Shown here: one piece after another, positions 42,240 to 54,589 of the stretch
How positions within the stretch are numbered: the first letter of the stretch is position 1
How the letters are laid out: each line of letters begins with the position of its first letter
Origin: Micrasema longulum
Taxonomy: Eukaryota; Arthropoda; Insecta; Trichoptera; Brachycentridae
Direction of reading: 5' to 3'
Assembly (NCBI GenBank): GCA_022494885.1
Contig: JAGVSM010003987.1
Coordinates: 1-64,000, forward strand
Length of the DNA: 64,000 nt
Translations under genes and position numbers: made by a program
Notes under the pieces: generated by a model
What the model was told of the DNA's origin: nothing
Databases searched by the model: none
What the model saw: only the letters and a program-made list of their open reading frames with translations

Positions 42240-42865
42240 ATATATTCATTTAACATTTAAGACTTCGAGCTAAACCATGCCAATCCATCTTTATCGCACA
42301 CTGTGATAATGGCGAAGGATCTACGAAAAGCGGGAAGATTTACCCAAAAGAATTCTAAGTTCTGCGACAAATCGACTAATTCTAGACATTGGGGCATATA
42401 AAAAAAGTTTCTCTTAGAAGATTAGAATAGCATATTTTGACTTCTGGTGACACGGTTGGGAATAGAAAAATAAATTGATTGCGACAGAGATGTGACATCA
42501 CTTATAGCATTAATTATTTTGAAAATGCACATAAGGTCCATCTCCGTTCTACGTTTCTCCGATGAAGACAGATTAAGAGATTGCTCTATTTAAAAATAGG
42601 AGTAATTACCCCTTTGTAATCCGAGCAACCATGCCACTTTTATTAGAAAACGGTGTTGGACAGACTCGATATGGTCAATATGAGTCCTATAGAATGGAGA
42701 CTAAATTGGAGAAGCATATTCTAGATGGGGTCAAACTAGTCACTAGTAAAGAGTTTTTATGATATAAATAATTTTAAAGCCCGTCGTCATTATATTTATA
42801 AAACCAAAGAGTTTGATAGATTCATTTACAATATTATCAACGTGTTCACGATAGGGGAGTTCACA
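42240..42865 (-). pseudogene. LINE ORF2 C-terminal fragment
   Basis: Minus-strand readings with several stops include LTPSRICFSNLVSIL, then PYRVCPTPFSNKSGMVAR and, further on, GDGPYVHFQNN. These correspond to the region after the reverse transcriptase of CR1/Jockey-type elements. Old and frame-broken. Confidence 0.55.
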
Positions 42866-43472
42866 CAAGAAATAAAAAAAACGTAAAGAAAATTTATAAA
42901 TAAAAACACATTTTTAAAAATTTCATTGGAATTGGGACGTATGCTTGTTAATAAATATCCAAGTACGGCTTGGATGTTTCATCAAATATTGATTAAAAGC
43001 AGATATTTAACTATTACATTACGATACATGAAGGACAAATGAATAGGCACAGAAATCCATTTATGTAATCACAATGACATGACGTGGAGACGACATGCGT
43101 TTACGATAATTCAAATGGTCATTAAAAGTACTATTTAATTACACACGTTAATAAACGGAAAACGTCTATATTATGAAACTAGAAATACATGTGTTTGTCT
43201 GTTTGTTTGTCTTTCACGACTCACAACATCTTCGAAACGACAAGTTGTAGCGACGTGAAATTTGGACGTTATTCTAGATGCGATTTATAGGTCAACTGTG
43301 ATATTTTCGAGCCATATTTGACTCTGACTTTACTCGACAGACTCAAACTTTTAAACGGTAAATTCCAGAGATGTGAAATTTAAAATCCGACATGCAAAAT
43401 GCCATTTCTAGATCAAATGCGCTTTTTTCGAGCTAAATTTTTGACTCTGATAGAAACTTGAACATTTTAGCG

Positions 43473-43762
43473 CAGGTAAAAATCCTAAAAAAGGGAAACG
43501 AGTGCAGATAAGTCCGTCACGTAGTGTAGTGTTTGGCGGGTTCGCCTACCATGCTTGAGGTCTCAGGGTCGATTCTAGGTAGGGTCGACGTGAAATATTT
43601 GTCCTAAAGGTGGTAATACACTGCAATATTTCACTGTTCCTGGACTAGCACCTGAAGCATAAGACTGATCACCTTACCTTCATAACGCAGCATATGGTAA
43701 ACTAATGCAGCGCCCTATGCACCATCAAATAATGACAGGGGATAGGTATGATGATGATGAGT
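43473..43762 (+). repeat. Family-B SINE with extended head
   Basis: It starts aatcctaaaaaagggaaacg, then cacgtagtgtagtgtttggc, ggtcgattctaggtaggg, agcataagactgatcacctt, and ends cgccctatgcaccatcaaat followed by gatgatgatga. This copy has both the extended head and the full 3' end, so it defines the longer variant. Confidence 0.7.
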
Positions 43763-44430
43763 ATGAGCCATGTTCGCCAAAACACCATAACCGAAAAGAA
43801 CAATATTTTACGGGAGAATATTTTTTCTTCCAAATCATTAAAGAATATACTTTGAGAATCACATTTACTTAAATAATAAATTAAGAAGAATACATATTCT
43901 ACTGTAAAATACTGTTTTTCTCGGTTACGATGTTTTGGCAATCATGGCTCGATATAATCCCACACCAAGCACAAGAGCTTGCTTCTTCTTTGTTGTGGTA
44001 TTTCAAATCGTTTGTTTTTAAAGGTATTTTGTGTTTAAATATGAATTATTTTGTAATATAGTATTCGTTAAATCATATATTAAATAAATAAATAAAAATA
44101 CTGTATTTTCTATTTCCACCAAGAATGACCGAGTGGTTTTTATCTATTTTTGAACTTAAAACAATGTTTACGGAACATCGATCGCTCAATGCTGTTAAGG
44201 TCCAGTGAGATGTCAAATAGTTAATTATGGAGGTTACGCAATGTTTTTTTTTGTATTATTTAATTAAACCTAAGCATAATTCTTAAATATTAATGGTATT
44301 TTGAAGACCAACGCTGCTGTTATTAATGTCGTTATTTGCGAGATTATAATTAGCTAACTAGGCAGAAATAGAAAATAAACATCACGCTCTAAAACGCGCA
44401 TTTTTTTGTGCAGAATTTTGTAGAATTTAG

Positions 44431-44612
44431 AATTTTTTTGTCATACAATGAGGAAGTTTTGTCACACATAGAGGAAGTTTTTTATATACAATGATGATGT
44501 TTTGTCATACAATGAGGTATTGTCATAAGATGATGCTGTCATACATTGAGGAAGTTTTGTTATACAATGAGGAGGTTTTGCCATAAAATGAAGAGGTTTT
44601 GTCATTCAATGA
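44431..44612 (+). repeat. Minisatellite, units near 22-30 bp
   Basis: The core gttttgtcatacaatgagga is repeated about seven times with substitutions and small indels (ttgtcacacatagagg, ttgtcatacaatgagg, ctgtcatacattgagg, ttgttatacaatgagg, ttgccataaaatgaag, ttgtcattcaatgagg). No coding frame runs through it. Confidence 0.75.
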
Positions 44613-44886
44613 GGAATATTAGTGCTACCCGAAATTTTATGTAGACTAGCAGGCAACAGTCGGCTATCGCCGGCTGTTACATAGTAGAGAATTCGGCCCT
44701 TCACGCCTCATATAATCAGACTTTCAGGCCTAATTTCATCGGTTCTGCGGTCCTCAGTTGATCAATCAGGATCTCGGGCACTGTTGAATTTCGCCCCTTT
44801 GGGCCTCACAATTTATTTTTTGGTGTTCGGAGCAATCTAAATGTAATAAATAATGATGCGACCAAAATCACAATACGAAAATATCC

Positions 44887-45060
44887 CGGCGGCCTCCATG
44901 GTGTAGTGTTTAAGACGATCGACTCACCCACCGAAGGTTCCGGGTTTGATTCCCGGTGAGAACACAAAAATGAAATGTGATTTTTCTCAAATCTGGGTGT
45001 ACTGTGCTCTAAATCACCACTGTAACTGGGCCTTAAGGCCTGTTGTGGTGCGAAAAAAAA
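44887..45060 (+). repeat. Family-A tRNA-derived SINE
   Basis: It reads cggcggcctccatggtgtag, ggttccgggtttgattcccg, atgtgatttttctcaaatct and aaggcctgttgtggtgcg then A-run. It is close to the 33.1-kb copy, with changes in the anticodon-like loop. Confidence 0.75.
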
Positions 45061-45669
45061 TATTTTCGAAAAAAGATCGATTAGTAAGCGATTGACATTG
45101 AATAGCAAATCTGTAATTTATAATGATAACAGTGAGTTATCGCCTACTGCAGCGTTGCGAACCCTACAGATTTTGATCGAAAGTCTACCGATTTTTTTTA
45201 ATTTCCATTTTTTCCATAAATTTTTTAAAACTGTTTATTTGCCCAAAACAGGCAATCTACTTAACAAATGAATAAACCAAATACTTATTTTTTTTAAAAT
45301 AAGGCTGAAATTCCTATGCACGAGTTTGGCCAGTCATCGCGCTACAGCGAAAACCAGGGGGCAAGGTAAAAAACAATAAGGTGGACTGATTATTATTTTT
45401 ATTTTTTAATTATTTCATTTATCAATCGGGATTGATCACCATTTTCATACACGAAACAGCACACCACGAGGCCGACTAATCTCCACTCGATTTCTTTGAG
45501 CAAAATTTTCTTCCATAAGTAGAAAGTAAATAAATAAAACCCAAGAAGAAAAAAAAAAAAAAGTATCCACCCACCCTAATTTTACCGGACCAAGTAGATT
45601 TGCACGATACGCGTGAAACGGGCCCGTACATGACATACACAATCAATCATTTTTAGAATAATAATATAT

Positions 45670-45925
45670 CATCATCATTCCCTTTCCGCACCTTCTGGTG
45701 CATAGGGAACTGCATTGGTACACCAATCGCAGCGTATCTTGATCATTTTTGTTACATGAAGGTAAGATGATGAGTGTTATGCTCCAGGTACCAGTCTAGG
45801 GACTATGAAATATTCTAGTGTAACACCTGTTCAAATAATATTTCATATCAACCATGTCGGGAATCGAACCCGAGATCTCTTGCATGGTAGGCAAATGCGC
45901 TGACCATTACACCACGAGGCCGATC
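45670..45925 (-). repeat. Family-B tRNA-derived SINE, full length
   Basis: On the plus strand it begins catcatcattccctttccgc, then tgcatagggaactgcattgg, and ends with gtcgggaatcgaacccgaga (B box), then gaccattacaccacgaggcc (A box). This is a nearly complete reverse copy. Confidence 0.75.
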
Positions 45926-46258
45926 TTTTTTTAGGCATAAAAACAATACGGTATTATGTGAATGTGATGCAAAAAAGCTGCATTTATACATATTTATGTT
46001 ACATAGGTCGCACTGACGTCAAGAGCTTATTTAGTGCTGACCCCCTGTCACAAGAATAAGAAAACAATAATTTGACAAATTCGAGAAACACGACACATTA
46101 TGACGTCATCATAAATTTGTTTGCCATTTCATGAACCATAACTAAACCATTGACTAAAGTAGAAAATATTTCGTAGAATATGAAGGGAGAAACGTTGAGC
46201 CACATTTATAAATCTAAATCTTGTTAAAGATGAAATAATATTTATACTATAGGTAAAA

Positions 46259-46530
46259 CAATCCTGAAAAGGAAATCGATTGGAGGAAAGTCCGCCTCGA
46301 ATGCTTGAGGTCCTGGGTTAGATTCCTGGGAGGGTAGACATGAAAAATATTTGTTTATAAGGTGGTTTTAAATTGTAATATTTCTTTGCCCCTGGACTGC
46401 AACCTGAAGCGTAAGGTTGATCGTCTTACCTTTCTGTAACACACAATGGAGATACACTGCACGTAACTTACCAATGCAGTGCACTTTGCGCCATAAGGTA
46501 CGTATTAGGGTTTGATGATGATTTAAAAGT
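46259..46530 (+). repeat. Family-B SINE with extended head, A box deleted
   Basis: It starts aatcctgaaaaggaaatcg, then gtccgcctcgaatgcttgag (the A-box segment is skipped), ggttagattcctgggaggg, gcgtaaggttgatcgtctta, and ends near gtgcactttgcgccataagg then gatgatgatt. Confidence 0.65.
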
Positions 46531-47315
46531 GTAAAAGAACTTGGCATCCAAAAAATCCTCAAGAGACGTGAAAACGATCAATATCCAAGTAAGGCAGTTC
46601 TTCCGACAGGCATAATTATAGGCAGGTTGGTGCTTAAAAAATATATAGTGGCATCGAAATAACACGAATTTATAAATTATCAGAGTACCTGGTGTTATTT
46701 TTTATATTGTAAACTTCTTCATCAAATGAATGTTTGCATTGTTAGTAATTTGGGTACCACTACGTAAATTTGCTCTTGATGGCAGATTTAATTAATTGAC
46801 TTAATAAAGCCAGTAGTTAGTAAATAGTTAGCCACCACGGCCACTTGGCATGGCCCCGGTTCGACGGTGGGAAGGTAACAATAGATAAACTTCAAACTTC
46901 CTTTTTTAATCCCAAAGGTAGAGGTAGACATACTAGAGACAATTCTACCCAAGCCGAAGAGTTAGTTCCATTCCGAGTTAGATTTAATCCGATTTTGGGA
47001 TTTAAACTAGTGAAATGGTCGACTTAGGGCCAGATAACATACACAAATAGCGCATATAAGTACCGCCAGTTGACTGTACAATGTTCGTGTGCCAAAAATT
47101 GGGTAAGGCATCGATTTAAGTGTATTACGGGATTATTTGAAGTTAAGACCTACTTATTTCACCAGGAAATTATCGCGGCAATACTAGTCTCTAACAACTG
47201 AAGCGTCTAATTCCGAATTGAGTCGAAAGCACAGAATATAGAAATAAAAATAAATATTCAGTGGAGTCGTAACCGTGAAACATGGACAATAACAAACCGG
47301 CCTTATTAATTTAAA

Positions 47316-48856
47316 GCATCGATCAATTTACGCATAAACACGCCCTGAGCCCTCAAAAATGATGACACTCAACTGATGCCCAAACGCTTAGTGATGCCCG
47401 ACGCGTATTCAGTCGTTCTTCGACCGCCAGCCGGGCGTGACGTTTAGAATCGAAACCAAAATGCCTGCTTGTGTCATGAAAGCGTGTTGAAACCTCTCAG
47501 ATAAAGATTGTAAAACGAAATGTGTAACTTTTCATTGGTAAATATTTGTTCATGAGTGATTAAGGATGCACAATACGTTTCCCCTACCAGTATTCAATAG
47601 CAATATTGCGCACTGTAACTCCTAATCTAGAATCATGAGGTTGTATAATGGCGTGGAACAGAATTTGGATATTTATTGATGTACGAGTATTTAGTGATGG
47701 TCCACACAAATGAAAAATTCCTTGACTAAATTTTTAAAATCATATCCCTAATATTATGTTTCGTGCTTTTGTTTTGAATTGTTCAATACCCTCATTAATT
47801 TCATATAATTTATTGGTATTATGATATTATTTATTGGTCATTTTTAACTATTATCACTATAATAATTGTTATAAGTACATAAAAAAACTTATTATTATTA
47901 CGAGACTGTTAAAAAATTATTCATATATGAGTTGAATTTTATTGAATTGTATAAATTACATCCATTTTAAATTAATTTTTATTAAAATTAATCTACATTT
48001 TAATAAATAGCATTAATTATATATAAACATTTTAAATAAAATTTTAGTCTATTGAACATTTTTAATTGTTGTTTTGTGATTATTGGTGTTCTTTTTTTAA
48101 ATTTTTTTTTTTTTTATATATATAAAAAGAAATATTTGCGTTCTTATGATTTACCCAAATATTTCATTTTGAGGGCCATTTTCAACGAGTTGTAAATAAC
48201 TCACTATTGGAAAATGGAATCGAGTTGGGGAAGAGTGGGGTTCGAACCACGGACCTTTGGTCTGTGAGTCCGAGACACTAGGCACAGGACCACAACCCGA
48301 TACGACTCCTATGATTGGTAAAATATGTTAAGTGTTATCATTTTATATTTTATGAATTGTATATATTTGGTGATACCTTTTACTATTCGTGAGCTGAAAA
48401 TAAATAAATAAACAAAGCTTAAAATAACTAATATTAAAAAAGAAAAAAAATGAAAACGTCAAACTACGCTTAGCGGCTCAATTGCGAAGCTCTTTTTACT
48501 TACAGAGATGCACTGATAGGAATACCTTTTAAAAATACAATAAATGTGACTTAATATTATTTTTGCGCTACCCAAAATCCAGTGAAAAGAAATAAATGGG
48601 TCGAAATTATAAGGAATTCAAGGAAATAATCTGATTGGGATCCACCAAAAATGAATGTCGATTGTAAACCTTAAAATACAAAAATGTTTATAAAACCAAA
48701 AATGGGTATCCTCCCATTTTTAGTGGTATATGCATGCTCGTTGAATGCAGCCCTGGTATAAATAAACTAACTCGGTAATTATGGGTACGTTTTAGTGTCA
48801 CTACTTTTTAAAATATTTTATTTTATAGGGCGCGTCTCTGTATTAATTGTTCGATG
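47316..48856. mobile_element. TIR element, copy 2, opened by later insertions
   Basis: The left end gcatcgatcaatttacgcat then aaacacgccct (47316-47346) is inverted at the right end, agggcgcgtctctgtattaa then ttgttcgatg (48827-48856). The inner order matches copy 1 at 31.9 kb: gcgtgacgtttagaatcgaa, caattgcgaagctcttttta, aaatccagtgaaaagaaata, gcatgctcgttgaatgcag. About 840 bases at 47575-48415 are extra and include a family-C SINE and an A-rich end (aataaataaataaacaaagc). The ends of the two copies differ, but each pair matches itself. Confidence 0.65.
48138..48305 (-). repeat. Family-C tRNA-derived SINE nested in the TIR element
   Basis: On the plus strand it reads gatttacccaaatatttcat, cgagttgtaaataactcac, ggggttcgaaccacggacct (B box) and tccgagacactaggcacagg. 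It is complete and in reverse orientation. Confidence 0.7.
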
Positions 48857-49382
48857 ACTTGAGCATAAAAAAGAGAAGAGTGCGGGCGATTAAAATGCAA
48901 TATCGACAAGAATAATGAGCTAATTATGGCCTAGAACATAGCCCATGTTAAGAGGATATGCGTCGCGGAGCGGTTCGATGAATAGGTATTTGAATATAGT
49001 TTTTCTGTCACTCTCTCGCAGGAGCCTTCCAGAATACTTCGCAAGAAAGACAATCGCACGTCGGACATTAACAGAATCAAGGTCTCGTATTCCCGTTTTC
49101 CCTACCCAAAACTGAACAGACTCGGTTATTTTTTAAAAAAGAAAGCATCAGAAAATCGTTCCGGCAGGTTTTATTTAGGTATTTGTATACCGTGCGTCCG
49201 AAGGTGGCAGGTAAAATTAGGCGCTTTTTGGGATATTCAGGTGGTCTTAGCTCCTACAAAAGACAATTTATCAACAAGAAAACAGATTGCAACGCGCTAT
49301 TTGTGGATATCTATTGTGTGAAAAAAAATCATCTCTCTAGTGCATCTAGGGAGAAAATAGCGGAATACGTTTCTTTGAAAAA

Positions 49383-49562
49383 AGTTCACAAACATCAACA
49401 GATGAAAGAATTGAAGGAATATAGATGTTCAAATATGGGCAGAATGATGAATGTTACACAGTGTGTAAAGTGGCCATTTAAACCAGCCAACGACAGGTCA
49501 TAAGCCCTGTACATACCTAGACTTCTATATTACCTTCTCTAAAATGTTCTTCGTCTCTGCTT
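49383..49562 (+). repeat. Hairpin-family repeat, tail half
   Basis: It includes agaattgaaggaatatagat, ttacacagtgtgtaaagtgg, cgacaggtcataagccctgt and tagacttctatattacctt. A 106-codon frame ends inside it. The upstream part (from about 49183) is unassigned and may be more of the element. Confidence 0.5.
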
Positions 49563-50381
49563 TTATATGTTAATATGAATTATTTTTCATCAGGACAAAT
49601 TTGTACCGTCGGGAGCAAAGGGTTAAAAATCAAAATGTATTAATTGAAATCATCGATGTCTGACGCACAACGCGTAAAATTTAAATGTACGAGTATGTAA
49701 TGCGCGGGCGATTAACATTATTATTACCGTGGTTTTAATGGCTGTTTTCTTTTTAGTGCCCTTCAGTTTAAAAATAACATAAAGACTAATACTTAGACAC
49801 AGAAAAGTTATAAATGAATCGATATTCATTGAGTGCTTCCGTCAACTTTGACGGTTTGTCTACTCTAATGTAGCAGCGTGGAATATAAAATCCTCGTATC
49901 GTAGAAAAAAAAATGGTTTCTATTTTTAACCCTTTTAGTCCTACAGCGCCAATCATAGGCTTCAAAGCTTTCATACAAGTTTAAATTATATTTTTTATTT
50001 AATAAAAAAAAAATCCCAATACTTTATTAATTGATTAATCTAACTTAATTTTAAAAAAAACTTAATAGGTACATATAAAAACATACAAACTATTTGTTAG
50101 ATTTTTTTTGGGATATTTGCACATTCTCCGATAAACAGCTGGGATTAAAAGGGTTAATGGATGGTAGGTAGACCTTATTATCACTTATGACGCAATGCAA
50201 ATTTCCCGAGCACATTTAGCTTGACCGCAAAGAAAATGAAGTGTAAATTAGTATTAAATTACTGTGAAGTACGAGTATGAACGTGGTATCGACATATTTT
50301 TTACACCAGTATACGATTGTGGTCAAGGATTTACTACAGATTTTTCAGAACCACACAAATATTACGTTGTAATTGTAAATT
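49563..50381. other. No gene seen
   Basis: AT-rich. Only chance frames are present, with no repeats that have definable ends. Confidence 0.35.
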
Positions 50382-50637
50382 CGTGGGGTTATTACTACAA
50401 CTAGGTTACATCAAAATCAGCATTTTTAAGTTACCCAGTAAAACACATATCTGTATCTTCCTTAATGAATGCTAGAAGTAGGCAAGTCGTGATTCGTTAA
50501 AATCATATTATGATGATTTTAATGCATGACTCGACTTTTTGTAGCATTCACGGAGGAGGATGAAAAAAAGTGTTTTTAGTGGGTAACTTACAAATGCTGA
50601 TTTTGAAGTTACCAGTTGTAGTACATAATTACCACGC
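50382..50637. mobile_element. Foldback MITE-like element
   Basis: The left arm ggttattactacaactaggt then tcaaaatcagcatttttaag and ttacccagtaaaacac is inverted in the right arm gtgtttttagtgggtaactt, aaatgctgattttgaagtta, ccagttgtagtacataatta. The arms are about 80-120 bases with some mismatch around a centre near 50500 (aaaatcatattatgatgatttt palindrome). There is no coding capacity. Confidence 0.7.
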
Positions 50638-52598
50638 AAATTGTGGAATAATAATAATAATATTTGGATGATTTATATCTTTAAAATGAAACTTTTGTAA
50701 ATTTATCGTGCTGTAAATTAAGTTTGTGGTGAAGTGACCTTTCTGTTTTTATAGGAAAATTTGCAAGATCATTTTTAAGTCTTGTGAGGCTGTGATGTCA
50801 CACTAGTCTACATACGATACAAGACTTGATATATCTCTTTTTTTTAAATGATGAATTCGTATTTTGTGTAATTTTCAAATGGACATTTTCACACCGGATT
50901 TATAATATAACTTGTATAAATATGCAGGATTTTAATACAAAAAATATTTATCCTTGCTATGCGAAGAATGAATGTGACGCCTCTACCGAAATAAATATGT
51001 ATTAAAAAAAACACGAAGATAGAACTCATAAAAAGAAAGACATCGACGCTGTTATTTTGTGGCCGGTTTTGTGTGAAAAAGATTCAGTCGGTTATTGGCG
51101 GTGAGCGGGAGTGCACGCATGTAAGATGACCGGCCTATTTATGTTTTTAAATTCATTTTGCTATAACAGGGCTAAATTATATTTTTATTTTAATAAATTA
51201 TGGCAAAGGAATGATTAAACAGCATGTCCATATGTTTTTTTTAATGTCTGAACTTCAGAATATTCCGTCCATTGTTACATCACCGCGCGCAAAGGATTTT
51301 TTTACCACAGCCTTTTAAGAGTAAATGCATATGTTTGTAGGTAGTGGATAACAAGTACTCGAATAAAAGTAACAATATAAAAGCGCATTCAAAATGTTCT
51401 ACAATAAAGCTGTGTTTAAATAACGCCACATAAATACTTAATCTAAATACCACAGAGTTCGAAACATTTTATCAGTTCGATTAAATGTTAGGTACTAAGG
51501 GGGATACAGTAACGAATTCGTCAAATTACATCCAAAACATTATCTGTACATAGCGTAATTTATATATAGAAGCCGATAATACAACATATTGACGCAAAAC
51601 AGCATCGGACCGTTAGAGAATTAACCTAGTAGAGTCGCCCATATGCAGAAAAACCATTCTGTGATTACTGACCACAAAGTTAGCTACATATAACAGCAAT
51701 ACAACGGGCCGTAGGCACTTGTGTTAAGAATTGCAAGCGCTAACCTAAATCGTCCATTACACGTTTGTTGTTAAACCAACAATTTGGAAAGCTTTTGTTC
51801 TATGCAATAGAGCTCAAGGGCTTCTCTAGCGAATTATTACTCTGAGATTGGACCATTAAGAGACTATTTATTCAATTTATCAAGCTCATACATTTCCTCC
51901 GTCAGTATCAATTAACATATTGCGTGGACGCATAGAAGAGTAGCTGCGACTAAATCAATAGTTACCGTCACCATGGTTCAATCTACCGAACAACTTTTCG
52001 GTCGACTATCTTAAAAGGTTATATAAAATCTAAAAAAACTGTATGTGGAAGTTTCTAAAATAAATTAACTGACAACTTAGCAAGACAAGAAGTAGAAATG
52101 ATATTTTTTATACCCCGTTTCTTTTTTTTAAAGCATAGATCATAAAGAAATCCAAGTAAGGTATGCATAAATCTTTTCATTTTAATTTATAATATTCTTA
52201 CTGCGTAGATTTCTATGTTGGGTCATTTTGTTTGCATTTTGAAAAGTATCTTTTGAATAACCTCTTTTCCACTCTACTGTTACAAACTCTCTCAAATTAT
52301 TTTTCCTCTACACCAGAATAAAGCTTTCAATTGAATAAAAGACTGCAAACTTTCCCATGACGTACAAACTTGTAGCTTAAGTACGTTTCTACCAGAAGTT
52401 CGAAAAAGGACTTGTGACTTCTTCTAAGAAAAAATAGAGCATTGCAGATGAAAAATAGCTGACATTTACTGTAACAACGCTCGTTAAACAAAAACTGAAA
52501 TGGAAAAACAAAGCATAATTTGGATAAATTGGAACGGTCACTATTTCAACTTATCGTTTGCCATATAGATTGGCATAATACCGACCGTCGACATTGTT
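50638..52598. other. No gene seen
   Basis: About 2 kb of AT-rich sequence. I found no conserved frame, SINE box or inverted ends. Regulatory content cannot be judged. Confidence 0.35.
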
Positions 52599-52611
52599 TA
52601 TTATTGATCAT

Positions 52612-52854
52612 GGCACCCGTCTCCTGAGATTATCTTTGTCAGTTCTCGGTAATCGTGGGCTGGTGTACGCCGTACGGTACGCGTCTCCTCGATCGGTGTT
52701 ACAGAAGAGGGGTTACCGACCACCTATTGTCGGTTCTGAGATCTGTACGTCGCGCGTCGTGGAATGTATAGTGATGAGTGGCAATGTAGTCACCTCTCCT
52801 GCAAGTCTCGGCGCGCGTTACGCTCACGTGGGAGCTGGCGATGGTAATTATTGC
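52612..52854. mobile_element. GC-rich 243-bp insert with 13-bp target duplication
   Basis: The insert is flanked by the perfect direct repeat tattattgatcat (52599-52611 and 52855-52867). Inside, composition is far richer in G and C than the surroundings (ggcacccgtctcctgag at the start; gtacgccgtacggtacgcg; ggcgcgcgttacgctcacg). No tRNA boxes, poly-A tail or terminal inversion are seen. An open frame through it has no recognisable content. A retroposed RNA copy is possible, but I do not recognise the source. Confidence 0.55.
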
Positions 52855-52867
52855 TATTATTGATCAT

Positions 52868-54177
52868 TTTATTAACACTCGAAATTAATTTATCATTTCA
52901 GATCTTTCGCGACCTAGTTATTAAAATATTAAGACTTTTTAAAGCATTGCTGTTAAAAAATCATCGGTTCATATTAAAAATATCTTTAACAAGAATAACC
53001 AACGCAAACTGGAGTGTCTTGACCACATGAAGCGAGGAAATACTTCGCTCGGTAAATAATGTTGGGGAGTATTTAAGGGAAGGATGGACCAAATAAAACT
53101 GACAAAATATGAGTCTGTTGAGAGGATGAATGCTGAGCGAACGGAACCGGGCGCACGTCTTGAGTTGGTTGGAGTAGTGTTTGTCGAAACCAGACCTCGA
53201 CCAGAACATAGCAAGAAAGAATAAGATTTTTAAAAGAACGAATCGATTCTCCCTCTAAATTAATGAAATTTCTGCTTTGAAAAATCATTTTAGCAGTTCA
53301 CATTGCTATCGTTGATTCATCACAAATTCACGATGCTAATCCATCACTAATGGGAGCCACCTTCCGCTGTCCTTTGGAACTTCCGGGGGGTTGACCATAA
53401 GGGAATCTTTATTCTTCATAAGGATTCAAATAAACAATTCGTTAATTCAGACTTCCTTTCGTCTATTAAAAAGCGTGCCCGGACCCGTATTATAATGAGA
53501 CGGTAAAAGATTTATCAATGTTTGTCGATCTGAACTCTAATGTCTTGGTTCATAAGCTTCGTAATTCCCATATTACGATAGTCAGTAGAATAAAGCCGCT
53601 AGTAAAATCAAAACGAGCACTTTGTCAACTTTGTTCGCTTTGCCATAACACGTAAAGCAATCAGCGTGTGATTGGGTAAAACGGGCAACAGCTGTTTCGT
53701 TTCAAGAGCGTCGTTAAGACATCAGTCACAATATGAAAGTATGTACTAGACCATATTATTAATACGAAATTCTATCATACGGTTGCATGCTCCAAATTTC
53801 GTCGATAAAAAACATAGCCGTAAATATACTTTTTGTTACAAAACGTATTATTTTGAGATATTTTCAATAAGATTTGTAATAAAACCATAAGACTCTTGCG
53901 TCATTTTTTTAGAGGCCTTGGTCTTTGTGTATATTATAGGCTTTTTCAGTAATTGTCAACAATTCGAAATTCACCGACAATTTATGTTTTTAAACAGTGC
54001 TCTTTTAGTCTTGAACTCAATACAAAACTTAATAGGTACTGGAAAACTTCCGATCAACGAAATTTAATCGATGCTTGAAAAACTATTTAAGTTTTAAAAA
54101 GATCAGAAATACACCATTTTTATTACCCATAGAATTGAGCAAATAGGGATTTGATTCCAATAATTGATTTGTATCTA
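52868..54177. other. No gene seen
   Basis: Mixed-composition DNA. Overlapping minus-strand frames near 52961-53288 carry no recognisable motif and conflict with each other. No repeat boundaries were found. Confidence 0.35.
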
Positions 54178-54181
54178 TATA

Positions 54182-54589
54182 TGAGGGTACTACTTGCAAA
54201 CCCGGCAAAATCCCAAATCTAAAAAAAGTGAGATATTAATTGAAACTCATTCAGAATACAATTTTTTACAATAATTATAACATTGTCAGTTAAAAATATG
54301 GCTTTATTTGTAAGAACTTCACTTTTGAATTATCGAGATTGTTGCAAACATGGCAACCTCTACTTGAGTATTGTAAAGTTGGAATGAATAAAATTAAATT
54401 TACTATTTCACTACTGTTTCTTGACATAATCATGCTTATGTCATCACTGCTTACGTATAAAATATTTACTGATTATAATAAATAATTGAAGTTTAAAAAA
54501 AAAATGAAGTTAAGTATTGTATCAGTTTTTAGTGATTTGCTCAAAATAAAGAATGATGGATTTTGCCGGGTTTGCAAAAAGTACCCTCA
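54182..54589. mobile_element. Short TIR element (MITE-like)
   Basis: The left end tgagggtactacttgcaaac then ccggcaaaatcc is inverted at the right end ggattttgccgggtttgcaa then aaagtaccctca. About 32 of 34 positions match. TATA-like sequence borders both ends (tatatatg and catatac). The 408-bp element has an AT-rich interior and no coding frame. Confidence 0.75.

Noticed and set aside
43190..43460. Tandem gene-like duplication
   Set aside because: Two stretches share gacgtgaaattt and ttgactctga spaced alike, but the match is too weak by eye to claim a repeat unit.
52961..53288. Protein gene in overlapping minus-strand frames
   Set aside because: Three overlapping frames of similar length exist with no recognisable domain in any; this is expected by chance.
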